A stretch of DNA of 64,000 nucleotides from Promethearchaeota archaeon (GCA_016840085.1 JAEOTA010000014.1:1-64000), one strand, 5' to 3'; positions 53,494 to 62,380 are shown, counted from the first letter of the stretch. Notes: generated by a model not told the origin, from the letters alone. Translations and numbers: made by a program.

Positions 53494-54249
53494 TTATAAT
53501 TCATCTAATTTAATTTGAATTGGTTCATTAGCTAATTTTGCTTTTTCATCGATTTCAATAATATCAACATAATAAACATTTCCGAGAATTTCTGTTCTTT
53601 GACCAATTTTTACATCCTTACCCTTTATATTTCCATCAACATGCGTTTTGATAATATTTACTTTATTTTTAGCAAGAATACTTCCGTGTATTTTATAATG
53701 TTGTTTCTTAATTTTTTCTTGAACTCCAATTATAACATTTTCAGCAACAACATTCCCTTCAATATTAGTTGATCCATTAATATTAATATTTTTCTCAGAA
53801 GATAGATTTCCATTGATATCTGAAGAGCCAGAAAGATTAACACTTTGCTCTCCCCTCACAAAATTTCCACCTATAAATGTTCCAGATGCTATTAAAGATC
53901 CTTGAATAGTAATAATATTCCCCACTTGTGCTGAACCAGCAAAATCAGCACTTTCATCACCATAAAGGAATCCTGCCACATTAAATGTGCCTGAACTACT
54001 AATATCCCCATGAACAGTAACATTACCAGATCCATTTAAAGAACCTGAAGTCGTAAGTCCACTACATTCTAAATCCCCATTAATTTTTCCTGAACCTGCT
54101 ATTCGTATAGATTTATCTACTTTTCCACCAGAAATTTTTGCAGAACCTGAAACGCTTATATGTTTGTCAAATTCAGTGAAATCACCTGAACTACTTATCA
54201 TAGCTCTTTTTTCGGGTTTTTCAATAGAATCATCATCTTTTTTTTCCAT
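53494..54249 (-). CDS. Bactofilin-like polymer-forming protein
   Basis: A 251-residue protein built from short repeats: 'hydrophobic-x-G-S/N-hydrophobic' units recur from residue 28 to 240 (ISVSGSAKISGG, GKINGDLEC, GNVTVHGDISSSGTF and others). This is the right-handed beta-helix pattern of bactofilins (polymer-forming cytoskeletal proteins). The N-terminus is short and acidic. There is no signal peptide or membrane segment. Bactofilins form cytoplasmic filaments in bacteria and some archaea. Whether this Asgard form polymerises cannot be told from sequence. It is transcribed alone, opposite in direction to uS10. Confidence 0.72.
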   Translation of the reverse strand: MEKKDDDSIEKPEKRAMISSSGDFTEFDKHISVSGSAKISGGKVDKSIRIAGSGKINGDLECSGLTTSGSLNGSGNVTVHGDISSSGTFNVAGFLYGDESADFAGSAQVGNIITIQGSLIASGTFIGGNFVRGEQSVNLSGSSDINGNLSSEKNININGSTNIEGNVVAENVIIGVQEKIKKQHYKIHGSILAKNKVNIIKTHVDGNIKGKDVKIGQRTEILGNVYYVDIIEIDEKAKLANEPIQIKLDEL

Positions 54250-54435
54250 ACTTTTAACCTTCTATAATAATTGATTTACAGTTATATAAAATCAAGTTTA
54301 ATAAAACTTTTACTTATTTACTAAAATTTTCGAAAAAACTATGTATCTAATTAATCAGATTTAAATCAATAAATAAATATAATTTTATTAAATAAATGGA
54401 CGATATCTTAAAAAATAATATAATAGTGTATTGAA

Positions 54436-55155
54436 TTGGCTGATTTTCATACAAAAACGTTTTATGGACAAGAATCAAGTTTAATTATTACTAGTCCTGC
54501 GAAAATGGTTCCATATATCTTTTTAAGTTGTATAAAGAGAAAAGATAATGGAACTTGGGAACATACTACTGAAGGGGAAGGAAAAACCGTTAAAATGTCA
54601 ATCGAAGAAATAGTATGTATCTTAGAAGTCCTTCATAGAAGGAGTGCCAACTGGCGAGGATATCACGTTTTCAAAGATCGCAAAACAGAGATTTATGTAG
54701 GCTGGGAAGATGAAACTCGGCAATTGTTACAAGTTAAACTAGGAGATTATATAAAAAAAGTCCGGTTTCCGAATTTAAATTTTTTAACATTGTTGCTTGA
54801 ACATATATTAAAAGAGAAAATCGAATTTGCTACAAGTGGGACTTTTGAATCTAAGACAAAAGAAAAAATAGAAATTGATGAAGAAGCAGAATATGGTGTG
54901 TTTGCTGAACATATCACAGCTAGAGACGGATTACATATAGTAGAAACTACTGAATATGGTGTTTCAGTTGATACAATAGATATAAAAGCAAAAATTAAAG
55001 TTGAAAGCCCTAAGGCGTTATTAATTACTCTCGATACAGAAGAAGAATTCTGGATTCCAAAAAGTTGTATCCACAGCGATTTTGATGTGAGTAAGAAAAG
55101 TAAACCTCAGAAATTTATTGTAGATAAATGGATAATTGAAAAACATCAAATTTGA
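54436..55155 (+). CDS. Protein of unknown function, possibly a PC4/whirly-like single-strand-binding domain
   Basis: A 239-residue protein starting at TTG. The N-terminal 125 residues (EGKTVKMSIEEIVCILEVLH, then RSANWRGYHVFKD, then EIYVGWEDETRQLLQVKLGDY) have a strand-helix-strand pattern similar to whirly/PC4-like domains found in Asgard archaea. The rest is beta-rich. This is a loose resemblance only. The stop overlaps the start region of the CDF transporter gene, so they are probably co-transcribed. Confidence 0.45.
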   Translation: MADFHTKTFYGQESSLIITSPAKMVPYIFLSCIKRKDNGTWEHTTEGEGKTVKMSIEEIVCILEVLHRRSANWRGYHVFKDRKTEIYVGWEDETRQLLQVKLGDYIKKVRFPNLNFLTLLLEHILKEKIEFATSGTFESKTKEKIEIDEEAEYGVFAEHITARDGLHIVETTEYGVSVDTIDIKAKIKVESPKALLITLDTEEEFWIPKSCIHSDFDVSKKSKPQKFIVDKWIIEKHQI

Positions 55156-56417
55156 AAATGATTGAAACCAATGAGAATCTGAAGTTTTACGAACGTCCTA
55201 TATTTTTAAACTTTTTGTTGTTAACTATAACTATTTTATTATTCATTTTAAAATTAATATTTTCATCTATATCCAATAGTTTAGCACTTCAAGCAGACGC
55301 CTTTGATAACCTTACTGATATAGTAATGGTAGTTGCAGCATTAATAGGAATTATATATTCTAGAAAAAAGCCTAATGAAAAATTTCCTTATGGTTATTAT
55401 AAAATAGAAAATATCGTTAGCTTGATTATTTCAATATTTATTTTTTATACTGCTTATAATATTATTTTGCAATCAATTAGAGAAATCTTAAGCTTTATTT
55501 CAGGTAATTTGAAAACTATCGAGACATCAATTTTAATCTACGTCTTTTTGGTAATTTCTTTAATTATTTCTTTATCCATTACTCTTTATTTAAAGATCAT
55601 AGGAAAGAAAACGAACTCACCTGTAATTGAGGCAGAAGCAAGCGAAAAATTATATGATAATTTTATATCTTTATCAGTTTTGATCGGATTTATCGGTGCT
55701 AGTTTTAATTTATATCTTTTAGACTCAATAATTGGATTATTCATTGCTCTCTTTATTATTAAAGGGGGTTTTGATATTTTTTTAAACTCAACAAAAATCT
55801 TGCTTGATGCAGTTATAGATTTTGATAAAAGAACTGAACTTTATAATTTAATAGAAACATTTCCAAAGATTAAAAAAATAGAACGGTTAGAAATAAGATC
55901 TTATGGAAAATATGTATTTCTAGAAGTAAATGTTAATTTAAGCAAAGATCTTACTTTAAACCAAGTTCAAACGTTAAAAAATCTCATAAATATAAAGATT
56001 AAGGAATCATTCCCTCAGATATTTAAAGTAGTAATATTAACTCAAACTGAAGAGAAACCTATAACGAAAGTAGCTATTCCCTTAATTGATAATAATGGAT
56101 TAAACTCACATATATCTGATCATTTTGGAGAAGCTCTCTATTTTGCTTTATTTGAAATAGAAGAAAGTGATGTGGGAAAACATTTATTGAATTATAATAT
56201 AGTAACTAACAAATTTATTAAAGAAGAAAAGAGAAAAGGAATTTTAATCTCAGATTGGTTAATTTCATATAAAATCGATAAAATATTTTTAAAAAAAGAC
56301 CTAAAAATAGGTCCCAAATTAATCTTCGAAAAAGGTCTAATTTCAATAGAGATAACAGAACTAAATAATTTAAATGAAATAATAAACTATGAATTAAAAC
56401 TTTTAAAATCTACATAA
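55152..56417 (+). CDS. CDF-type metal cation transporter fused to a NifX/NifB-like domain
   Basis: A 421-residue membrane protein. The first 210 residues form the six helices of a cation diffusion facilitator, with the metal-binding pattern LQADAFDNLTDI in helix 2 and a matching KLYDNFISL in helix 5. A cytoplasmic ferredoxin-like domain follows (to about residue 300). The C-terminal 110 residues (KVAIPLIDNNGLNSHISDHFGEA) match the dinitrogenase-cofactor NifX/NifB-like domain. The metal (Zn, Fe, Mn) is not predicted. The start is TTG 55152, or ATG 55158 slightly downstream, overlapping the previous gene stop. Confidence 0.82.
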   Translation: MKMIETNENLKFYERPIFLNFLLLTITILLFILKLIFSSISNSLALQADAFDNLTDIVMVVAALIGIIYSRKKPNEKFPYGYYKIENIVSLIISIFIFYTAYNIILQSIREILSFISGNLKTIETSILIYVFLVISLIISLSITLYLKIIGKKTNSPVIEAEASEKLYDNFISLSVLIGFIGASFNLYLLDSIIGLFIALFIIKGGFDIFLNSTKILLDAVIDFDKRTELYNLIETFPKIKKIERLEIRSYGKYVFLEVNVNLSKDLTLNQVQTLKNLINIKIKESFPQIFKVVILTQTEEKPITKVAIPLIDNNGLNSHISDHFGEALYFALFEIEESDVGKHLLNYNIVTNKFIKEEKRKGILISDWLISYKIDKIFLKKDLKIGPKLIFEKGLISIEITELNNLNEIINYELKLLKST

Positions 56418-56472
56418 AAATTAAATGTTATTTTAGATTTTTGAATACTTATTAAAACTTACACTGATTTTA

Positions 56473-57303
56473 ATGGAATTGGATATCAACTTCTTAAAAC
56501 AAATTGCTATTGATGTATTTAATAAAGTGAATCCTTTATTGGGTTCAAAAGAAGCAGCAGAGAAATCAATGAGAGGTGCTGGAGGTGATTTGTCTATGAA
56601 TATTGACATTATTGCTGAGAATGTGATAATTGAATCGTTAGAAAAAGCTAATATTAATTTATTATTGATTAGTGAAGAGATTGGAGAGAAATTTATAGGA
56701 GATAAATACAAAGCATTAATAAATCAAAATGTGCTAATAGTCGACCCTATAGATGGGTCTAATAATGCTGTAAGGGGGATACCATATTGTTCTACTTCTT
56801 TAGCATATGCAATCGGTACAAAAATTAGTGACATCAAGAAAGCCGTTGTTATTAATCTAATCACTAAAGATATCTATTGGGCAGAAAAAGGAAAAGGGGC
56901 TTACTTGAATGATAAAAAAGTTAAAATATCTAATCTAGATATAACTCAAAATTGCTTTTTTGAACTTAACCTCCCTATGAAAAATTTAATGAAGAATTTG
57001 CAGAAGTTAGCTCCAATTATAAGGAGCCTTTTTCGAATTCGGATATTAGGTAGTAGTGCTTTATCTTTATGCCATGTGGCAAGCGGAAATATGGAAGCTT
57101 TTATTAACTTGCGAAATAGCAATAGATTAGTGGACGTAGCGGCAGGGATTTTAATCTTAAAAGAAGCAGAGGGACGAATATTTTCTTTAGAGGGAGCTGA
57201 AATTGAATATGAATTATCGATTAATTCAAAATTTCCATTTATAGCATGCAATGCTGAGTTCGAATCATTCCTTAAAAAAAAATTGATCAAAAAAAAGAAT
57301 TAA
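56473..57303 (+). CDS. Inositol monophosphatase/fructose-1,6-bisphosphatase family protein
   Basis: A 276-residue magnesium phosphatase. The metal-site motifs are ISEEIGEKF (second-glutamate position), VDPIDGSNNAVRGIPY (canonical DPIDGSxN) and LVDVAAGILILKEAEG (third aspartate). Archaeal members of this family often act on both inositol-1-phosphate and fructose-1,6-bisphosphate. The start is ATG 56473. It is preceded by 55 AT-rich bases after the CDF gene, so it may be read from the same transcript. Lipid (inositol) synthesis or gluconeogenesis are the main options. Confidence 0.88.
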   Translation: MELDINFLKQIAIDVFNKVNPLLGSKEAAEKSMRGAGGDLSMNIDIIAENVIIESLEKANINLLLISEEIGEKFIGDKYKALINQNVLIVDPIDGSNNAVRGIPYCSTSLAYAIGTKISDIKKAVVINLITKDIYWAEKGKGAYLNDKKVKISNLDITQNCFFELNLPMKNLMKNLQKLAPIIRSLFRIRILGSSALSLCHVASGNMEAFINLRNSNRLVDVAAGILILKEAEGRIFSLEGAEIEYELSINSKFPFIACNAEFESFLKKKLIKKKN

Positions 57304-57343
57304 TATCATTTATTAATCAGCATATAAAGAGGGATAATAAGAT

Positions 57344-58504
57344 ATGAATTCAAGAGAAAGGGTAAATACTACTTTAAATCATGTAGAACCAGATAAGGTA
57401 CCTTTAGATTTGGGAGGTAATCAATCTAGTATACATATTAAAGTTTATAAGAAATTAATAGAATATCTCGAGATTGAGGATAAAGAGATTCAAATTTTAG
57501 ATTTTATTCAGCAAATCGCCATTCCTTGCGAGGAATTATTGGAACGGTTTAATATAGATATTAGGTACATCCGACCGCTTGGAGGTATGGTAAAAATTGA
57601 TGATTTCGAACTCCAATATGAGGGGCAGTATGTTGGTGTCTATGACCAATTCGGTTGCTTTTGGGGGAATGATGCGAATAAAGATATAGATGAAATATTA
57701 TATTACGACCCTGTAATTCATCCGTTTGCAGATCTTAAAACAGTTCAAGAAATTAAAGATTTTGACTGGCCTAATGGAAAAGATAAATCTCCATTTGAAG
57801 GTTTAAAGGATTATACTAAGAGAATTCATGAAACTACTGATTATGCATTAGTAACACATCCTTCTGGTTGTATATATGAATATACTACGTTTCTTTTTGG
57901 ATTTATAAAGGCTTTAATATATCTTAAAAAAAAGCCAGAATTGATTAAAGCTGCTATGGAAGGGCTATTAGAATATTGGATAGATTATAATATTACATTT
58001 TTAAATGAGGTTGGTGAATTTATTGATGTTATTTGTATCAATGGAGACTTAGCAGAACAAGCAGGACCAATAATGAGTTTAAAAATCTATGAGGAACTTA
58101 TAAAGCCTGTTGAGAGAAAATTATCAGAAAAAATCCACGAATTAGCTGAAATTAAAATTAATTATCATTCCTGCGGGTCGATTCCTTTATTTATTCCCCA
58201 CTTTGCAGACATTAAATATGATGCTGTTAATCCTGTCCAGATATCTGCTTATGATATGGAACCCTGTAGCCTAAAGAAACGCTATGGAAATATGATAACG
58301 TTTTGGGGTGGATTATGCAACACTCAGCAGACACTTCCTTTTGGAACACCTAAACAGATTCGAGAAGAAGTTAAAAGAAATTTTGAATGTTTCAAACCAG
58401 GAGGGGGATTTATTGCAGCGAATATTCATAATATTACTGCAGAAGTCCCACCTCAAAATATTGTAGCTATGTTCGATGCCGCTAATGAATTTAGGGAATA
58501 TTAA
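57344..58504 (+). CDS. Uroporphyrinogen-decarboxylase/MtaA family protein 1
   Basis: A 386-residue protein of the URO-D/corrinoid methyltransferase superfamily. The N-terminus (RVNTTLNHVEPDKVPLDLGG) and the conserved NYHSCGSIPLFIPHF, GGLCNTQQTLPFG and PGGGFIAANIHNI are typical of MtaA/CmuA-like relatives rather than of haem-pathway HemE. Such proteins transfer methyl groups between corrinoid proteins and coenzyme M or other acceptors. The zinc-ligand region HSCGS is kept. No corrinoid protein or methyltransferase partner adjoins. It is convergent with a second member of the family (6 bases between stops). Confidence 0.83.
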   Translation: MNSRERVNTTLNHVEPDKVPLDLGGNQSSIHIKVYKKLIEYLEIEDKEIQILDFIQQIAIPCEELLERFNIDIRYIRPLGGMVKIDDFELQYEGQYVGVYDQFGCFWGNDANKDIDEILYYDPVIHPFADLKTVQEIKDFDWPNGKDKSPFEGLKDYTKRIHETTDYALVTHPSGCIYEYTTFLFGFIKALIYLKKKPELIKAAMEGLLEYWIDYNITFLNEVGEFIDVICINGDLAEQAGPIMSLKIYEELIKPVERKLSEKIHELAEIKINYHSCGSIPLFIPHFADIKYDAVNPVQISAYDMEPCSLKKRYGNMITFWGGLCNTQQTLPFGTPKQIREEVKRNFECFKPGGGFIAANIHNITAEVPPQNIVAMFDAANEFREY

Positions 58505-58510
58505 AACAAA

Positions 58511-59596
58511 TTAATCGGGCACATCAATCGGATAATTTCCATATTTCCTTCTTATATTTTGCATAGCTTCAAATCGATCTATAGTAACAGCAGGATTTAT
58601 ACTGTGGCCAGAACTAAAAATATATCCTCCTCCTGGTGCTAATTCTCTAATTAATTTTTTTGCATAAGATTCAATTTCAGAAATTTCGCCCATTGCTAAC
58701 ATTACTGGACTTAAATTACCTGAAAATGTTATTTTATCTCCATATCTTTGATTTAATTTGAAAATATTATATTCTGGATTTGCTGTTGTTGACTCTAGTG
58801 GATTTATAGCATCAACTCCACATTTTACAATATCTTCGAAAATTTCCAAAAGATCACCATCAGAATGTAAAAAAATTATACAATCACGTTTATGGGCTGC
58901 ATCACATATTCTTCTTAGCCAAGGGAACACATACTTCCTATATTTATTAGGAGACATAAATAGACCATTTTTAAAACCATAATCATCCCACAACAATACG
59001 ATTTTAGCATCTTTTTCAGCTAAAATTTTTACAATTTCTAGCGTAAAACTGCCTCTGTCGTCAAAAACCTTTTTTATTTTTTTATGGTTTGCTAAAATTC
59101 TTGAAAATGTCTCTATACCAAAACCTTCCCATGTACACTCCATTAAAGAACCAGTTGCTGGAATGGAAAAAACTTCATTGTTTATATCTTTTTGAACTTT
59201 TCTTCCATTTAGAAATTGATCTAAACGTCCTTTTAAGTTCGGATCTGGCTGTTCCCAACTCTCATAATCTTCAAAACTTTTAAAATGTCCTCCATGGTAA
59301 GCTAGTATTTGAGTACCATCTTTATATGGTTCAAATTTCATATGTCTTCCATATTCATCAATGAATCCCTCATTTTTTTTAAGAAATTTTCGAGGAAATA
59401 AACTTACAAAGCTTAAAACTAAATCAATCCCTACTTTTCGTAAAAATTCATAAGATAATTTGTAACCTCCTGCTCCTTTTGGATCGATTCCATAATGTCT
59501 CATAATTGTATTATTTGTAAAGGCACTTTCAAATGCAGGAACACGATCAGGTTCTTCATGATTAATTGCTTTTAAAACTCTTTCTGGTGCTTTCAT
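58511..59596 (-). CDS. Uroporphyrinogen-decarboxylase/MtaA family protein 2
   Basis: A 361-residue protein of the same superfamily as the previous gene but clearly distinct. The N-terminus is MKAPERVLKAINHEEPDRVPAF; IFLHSDGDLLEIFED, KITFSGNLSPVMLAMG and PGGGYIFSSGHSINPAV are the conserved blocks. HSDGD replaces HSCGS of the neighbour, so the cysteine zinc ligand is absent, and chemistry may differ. The substrate is unknown. It is transcribed alone. The two genes read towards each other, and no operon partner is seen for either. Confidence 0.83.
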   Translation of the reverse strand: MKAPERVLKAINHEEPDRVPAFESAFTNNTIMRHYGIDPKGAGGYKLSYEFLRKVGIDLVLSFVSLFPRKFLKKNEGFIDEYGRHMKFEPYKDGTQILAYHGGHFKSFEDYESWEQPDPNLKGRLDQFLNGRKVQKDINNEVFSIPATGSLMECTWEGFGIETFSRILANHKKIKKVFDDRGSFTLEIVKILAEKDAKIVLLWDDYGFKNGLFMSPNKYRKYVFPWLRRICDAAHKRDCIIFLHSDGDLLEIFEDIVKCGVDAINPLESTTANPEYNIFKLNQRYGDKITFSGNLSPVMLAMGEISEIESYAKKLIRELAPGGGYIFSSGHSINPAVTIDRFEAMQNIRRKYGNYPIDVPD

Positions 59597-59690
59597 TATC
59601 CCCTAGTTTTTAAGAAGTAATTTGAATTTATATAAGTAATAACATTATTCTTGATAAATAAATAATTCTTTCGATAATTTAAATAAGTCG

Positions 59691-60293
59691 TTGATTAATC
59701 TTAAAAAACTGAATAGAGAGTTCTTCAATAGAAAAACTAAAATAGTAGCAGAGGACTTATTAGGGAAATATTTAGTAAGAGAAACTGTAAATGGTAAAAT
59801 GGTTGGGAAAATTATTGAAGTTGAAGCTTACCTCGGTCCTAACGATAAGGCCAGTCATTCATATAATTTCAAAAAAACTGAAAGAACAAGGGTCATGTAT
59901 GAAGAACCTGGAACTCTATATGTTTATCTTATTTATGGAATGTATTATTGCTTAAATGTTATAACTGAGCCAAAAAATATGCCTTGTGCTGTTTTAATTA
60001 GACAATTGTATCCAATTGAAGGAATTGAGCAGATGAATGAATATAGAACTGTAAAAATCGGAAAAGATTTTAAAAATCTGACTGATGGACCAGGGAAGCT
60101 GTGCATGGCTCTAAATATAACAAAATCGAAATTTAATGGTAAAGATTCTTGTTCTATAGATTCGAAATTATTCTTTACTCAAGGTGAAAAAATAAATAAA
60201 AAGGATATTATTACACACAAAAGAATTGGCATTAATTATGCAGAAGAAGATAAAGACCAACTTCTAAGATTCTCTCTAGTGAAAGATAATTAG
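59691..60293 (+). CDS. DNA-3-methyladenine glycosylase (AAG/MPG family)
   Basis: A 200-residue repair enzyme that removes alkylated bases. The N-terminal FFNRKTKIVAEDLLGKYLV, the KIIEVEAYLGPNDKASHS segment with the catalytic glutamate, and YEEPGTLYVYLIYGMYYCLNV are the hallmark blocks of the Mpg family, followed by AVLIRQLYPIEG and GPGKLCMALNI. It starts at TTG 59691 (INLKKLNREFF). Length matches bacterial homologs. A lone gene; no other repair gene adjoins. Confidence 0.93.
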   Translation: MINLKKLNREFFNRKTKIVAEDLLGKYLVRETVNGKMVGKIIEVEAYLGPNDKASHSYNFKKTERTRVMYEEPGTLYVYLIYGMYYCLNVITEPKNMPCAVLIRQLYPIEGIEQMNEYRTVKIGKDFKNLTDGPGKLCMALNITKSKFNGKDSCSIDSKLFFTQGEKINKKDIITHKRIGINYAEEDKDQLLRFSLVKDN

Positions 60294-60497
60294 AATTTTA
60301 CTTAAAATGTAATCGATAAGTAATATTATGCTGACCCTTCTATGCTTGTTTTTAGAAATTCTAAATTTTCACATGAAAAATTTGACAATAATGGAAAAAG
60401 TTTAAATATTCGTGTTTTCAATGATTATTTGGAACTTAGGATTAATGGGTTAAGGTTTTTAACAAGGACTTAAAATTAAGATTTTAAAGGTGATTAT

Positions 60498-60962
60498 GTG
60501 GTAAAGGATGCTCTTAAGTTTTTCCAGGCCTATGTCCATGAGATGATAGATGTGGGCGGAAATAATTTACCCAAAGCTATTTCAGTAAAATCTGGTTCAA
60601 AGTTAGGAAAATTTTATAAAGAAAGAGGGTCGTCATTAGATATGGAAATCGTCTTAAAGCAGTTCTATACTGGCTTGAATGGAAAACCAACTATCACAAA
60701 ATTAAATGAAAATACTTATGAAGTTGTAATAAAATATCCAAAAAAGTTTTGTCCAATCGGAGGAAGTTATAATCCTTCCCGAGCTTCTATATTTCAAGAT
60801 AATATTTGTATTCCCTACATGAGAGGATTTTTTAATGAATTATTTCCTCAATTTACAACTGAAGCTGATTTTTTAAATTGTATTCCTTTAACAAATCAGC
60901 GAACTTGTCATTACATTTTAAAATTGCAGAATAAAAAACATACAGGTAATTCACCTAATTAA
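60498..60962 (+). CDS. V4R-like domain protein 1
   Basis: A 154-residue protein starting at GTG, with AAAGGTG upstream. The N-terminal helix-strand part (YVHEMIDVGGNNLPKAISV) and the C-terminal part with four cysteines at 85, 104, 128 and 137 (FCPIGG, ICIPY, NCIP, TCHY) fit the V4R ligand/metal-binding domain. The paralog at 61191 has cysteines at the same positions shifted by one. V4R domains bind metals and small molecules and occur in transport and signalling proteins. No DNA-binding domain is present. A GC-rich stem followed by T7 (about 60993-61008) may terminate it. Confidence 0.65.
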   Translation: MVKDALKFFQAYVHEMIDVGGNNLPKAISVKSGSKLGKFYKERGSSLDMEIVLKQFYTGLNGKPTITKLNENTYEVVIKYPKKFCPIGGSYNPSRASIFQDNICIPYMRGFFNELFPQFTTEADFLNCIPLTNQRTCHYILKLQNKKHTGNSPN

Positions 60963-61190
60963 AAAGTAATTCCAAAAGTGTAATCCGTCAATCGCGGGGT
61001 TTTTTTCCAGTCTCTTTTAGAAATATTTGATCTTAAATATTCAAACCTTTTAAAAATCTAGTCTAAATTTTAAGATATTCGTCATTATCTATTATCAAAT
61101 AAATAATTTTAATAAAAACTATTAAATACTTTTGAATTGAGATTTAAGTAAGTTTTCTTCAATAATTTTAAATAAGGATTTTGGGGATAA

Positions 61191-61640
61191 ATGTCAAAAA
61201 ATAGAGATGCTTTAAAGTTTTTCCAGAATTTTATTCGCGAAATGATTGATATCGGAGGTCCCAATCTCCCAAAATCTATTTCAGCAAGCTTAGGAGCGAA
61301 ATTAGGCAAATTATTAAAGGAACGCGGAGTATCTGGGATAGAAAATAGTTTAAAGAAAATTTATAATGCAGTAAATGCTAAGACTAAAATAAAATCAATT
61401 GGGGATAATATCCTCGAGATAACACTTAAACATTCAAAGAAATTTTGTCCTATAGGTGGCAAAGTTAATCCAGAAAGGGCTGAAGTTATTCAAAGTACAA
61501 TATGTATTCCTTACACTTTAGCCATTTTAAACAGTTTGGATTCTGATTTAAAATATAATGTTGAATTTCAAAACTGTATTCTTAAGTCTAACAATAAAAT
61601 TTGCCAGTATAGATTAACCATAGAAGAGAAAAAAAAGTAG
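61191..61640 (+). CDS. V4R-like domain protein 2
   Basis: A 149-residue paralog of the preceding protein, with cysteines 86, 105, 129 and 138 in the same spacing (FCPIGGKVN, ICIPY, NCIL, ICQY). The N-terminus MSKNRDALKFFQNFIREMIDIGG aligns with the first gene after a few residues. It ends with two consecutive TAG codons. Both genes have the same orientation and a gap of about 230 bases. The duplicated pair suggests a heterodimer or two ligand specificities. Confidence 0.65.
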   Translation: MSKNRDALKFFQNFIREMIDIGGPNLPKSISASLGAKLGKLLKERGVSGIENSLKKIYNAVNAKTKIKSIGDNILEITLKHSKKFCPIGGKVNPERAEVIQSTICIPYTLAILNSLDSDLKYNVEFQNCILKSNNKICQYRLTIEEKKK

Positions 61641-61689
61641 TAGCAGTCAATTATAATTTTATATTAAAACCCGAATCTAAACCTCAATT

Positions 61690-62010
61690 ATATTGCTAAA
61701 CCAGAGGTCATGCCTCTCCACACCCTTACTTTCTTCATATACCGTATAAATACGGTGCTATTATAAAGCGTAAATACCTATAGTTATGGTTGCTCCATCC
61801 CTGGCCTAACCAGTTTTCTAATTATGAGCTTATATCTTTCCTACAAAAGGTACCGCTCTGATACCTACCATTATAGGGAATGCTTCGACGAGGACATAAC
61901 GGTGGATAACAATATTCATGAAATCTTAACTCGGGCAATTTCCGCTAATGTGCATTTCACGGTCCATTCAGCATGGAATATCAGCCATTGCACAACTTGG
62001 CCAAGTTACG
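61690..62010 (-). ncRNA. ffs: Signal recognition particle RNA (7S RNA), divergent
   Basis: A GC-richer minus-strand block of about 320 nt; ends are approximate. Helix 8 (forward 61788-61811) reads GGUUAGGCCAGGGAUGGAGCAACC on the RNA apart from length limits: GGUU/AACC stem, AGG and AGCA symmetric-loop strands, and CC/GG pairs, closely matching the AGG...GGAGCA core. Helix 6 lies at 61849-61866 (GGUAUC-AGAGC-GGUACC). Helix 5 pairs 61777-61782 with 61872-61877 and AAGC (61766-61769) with GCTT (61882-61885). A minus-strand TATA-like TTATAAATTT at 62031-62040 puts the start near 62010. The apical loop AGGGAU is not a GNAR tetraloop. Confidence 0.66.
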
Positions 62011-62030
62011 ATAATTCATACTATAATTTA

Positions 62031-62040
62031 AAATTTATAA
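62031..62040 (-). promoter_or_regulatory. TATA-like box of the SRP RNA gene
   Basis: The minus-strand sequence TTATAAATTT at this position is about 25 bases from the predicted RNA 5' end near 62007-62010. This is the normal spacing of an archaeal TATA box. Confidence 0.4.
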
Positions 62041-62097
62041 TATTAGGAATGGGACAGGATATCTTAAGTTGTATAAAAATTAAGAGATTATAAAATG

Positions 62098-62265
62098 TTA
62101 CAAATGTTCCGAAATTATTTTTTCTTTTACCAGTTTTCTTCTAATTATTGATAAGAACTCTTTTGTATCAGGAAATACATATACAATATCTTCTCCATCA
62201 TCTTCAATTGTAACTTCTCTGTAAAATTTTCCCTCTACTTTAGTTTTTAAATCATTTACAATCAT
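62098..62265 (-). CDS. Small hypothetical protein (55 residues)
   Basis: A small frame from ATG 62263-62265 to TAA 62098-62100. It encodes MIVNDLKTKVEGKFYREVTI, then EDDGEDIVYVFPDTKEF and a basic C-terminus (IIRRKLVKEK). It has a strand-rich centre and looks coding by composition. No family is recognised. It is upstream of the SRP RNA gene on the same strand, separated by about 90 bases. Confidence 0.5.
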   Translation of the reverse strand: MIVNDLKTKVEGKFYREVTIEDDGEDIVYVFPDTKEFLSIIRRKLVKEKIISEHL

Positions 62266-62380
62266 AAATAGAAGATGTAAAAAAATAATTCAAAAAAACA
62301 TATAGCATGGTGATAACACTCAAGAAAATTCAAAATCTGAATAGTAAATCAATTCAGAAACTAATGGAATTTATAATATT

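Noticed and set aside
61824..62093. An open plus-strand frame of 89 codons
   Set aside because: It lies antisense to the structured SRP-like RNA; its protein has an odd composition (many His, Tyr and Ser) and no recognisable domain. The RNA pairings explain the open frame better.
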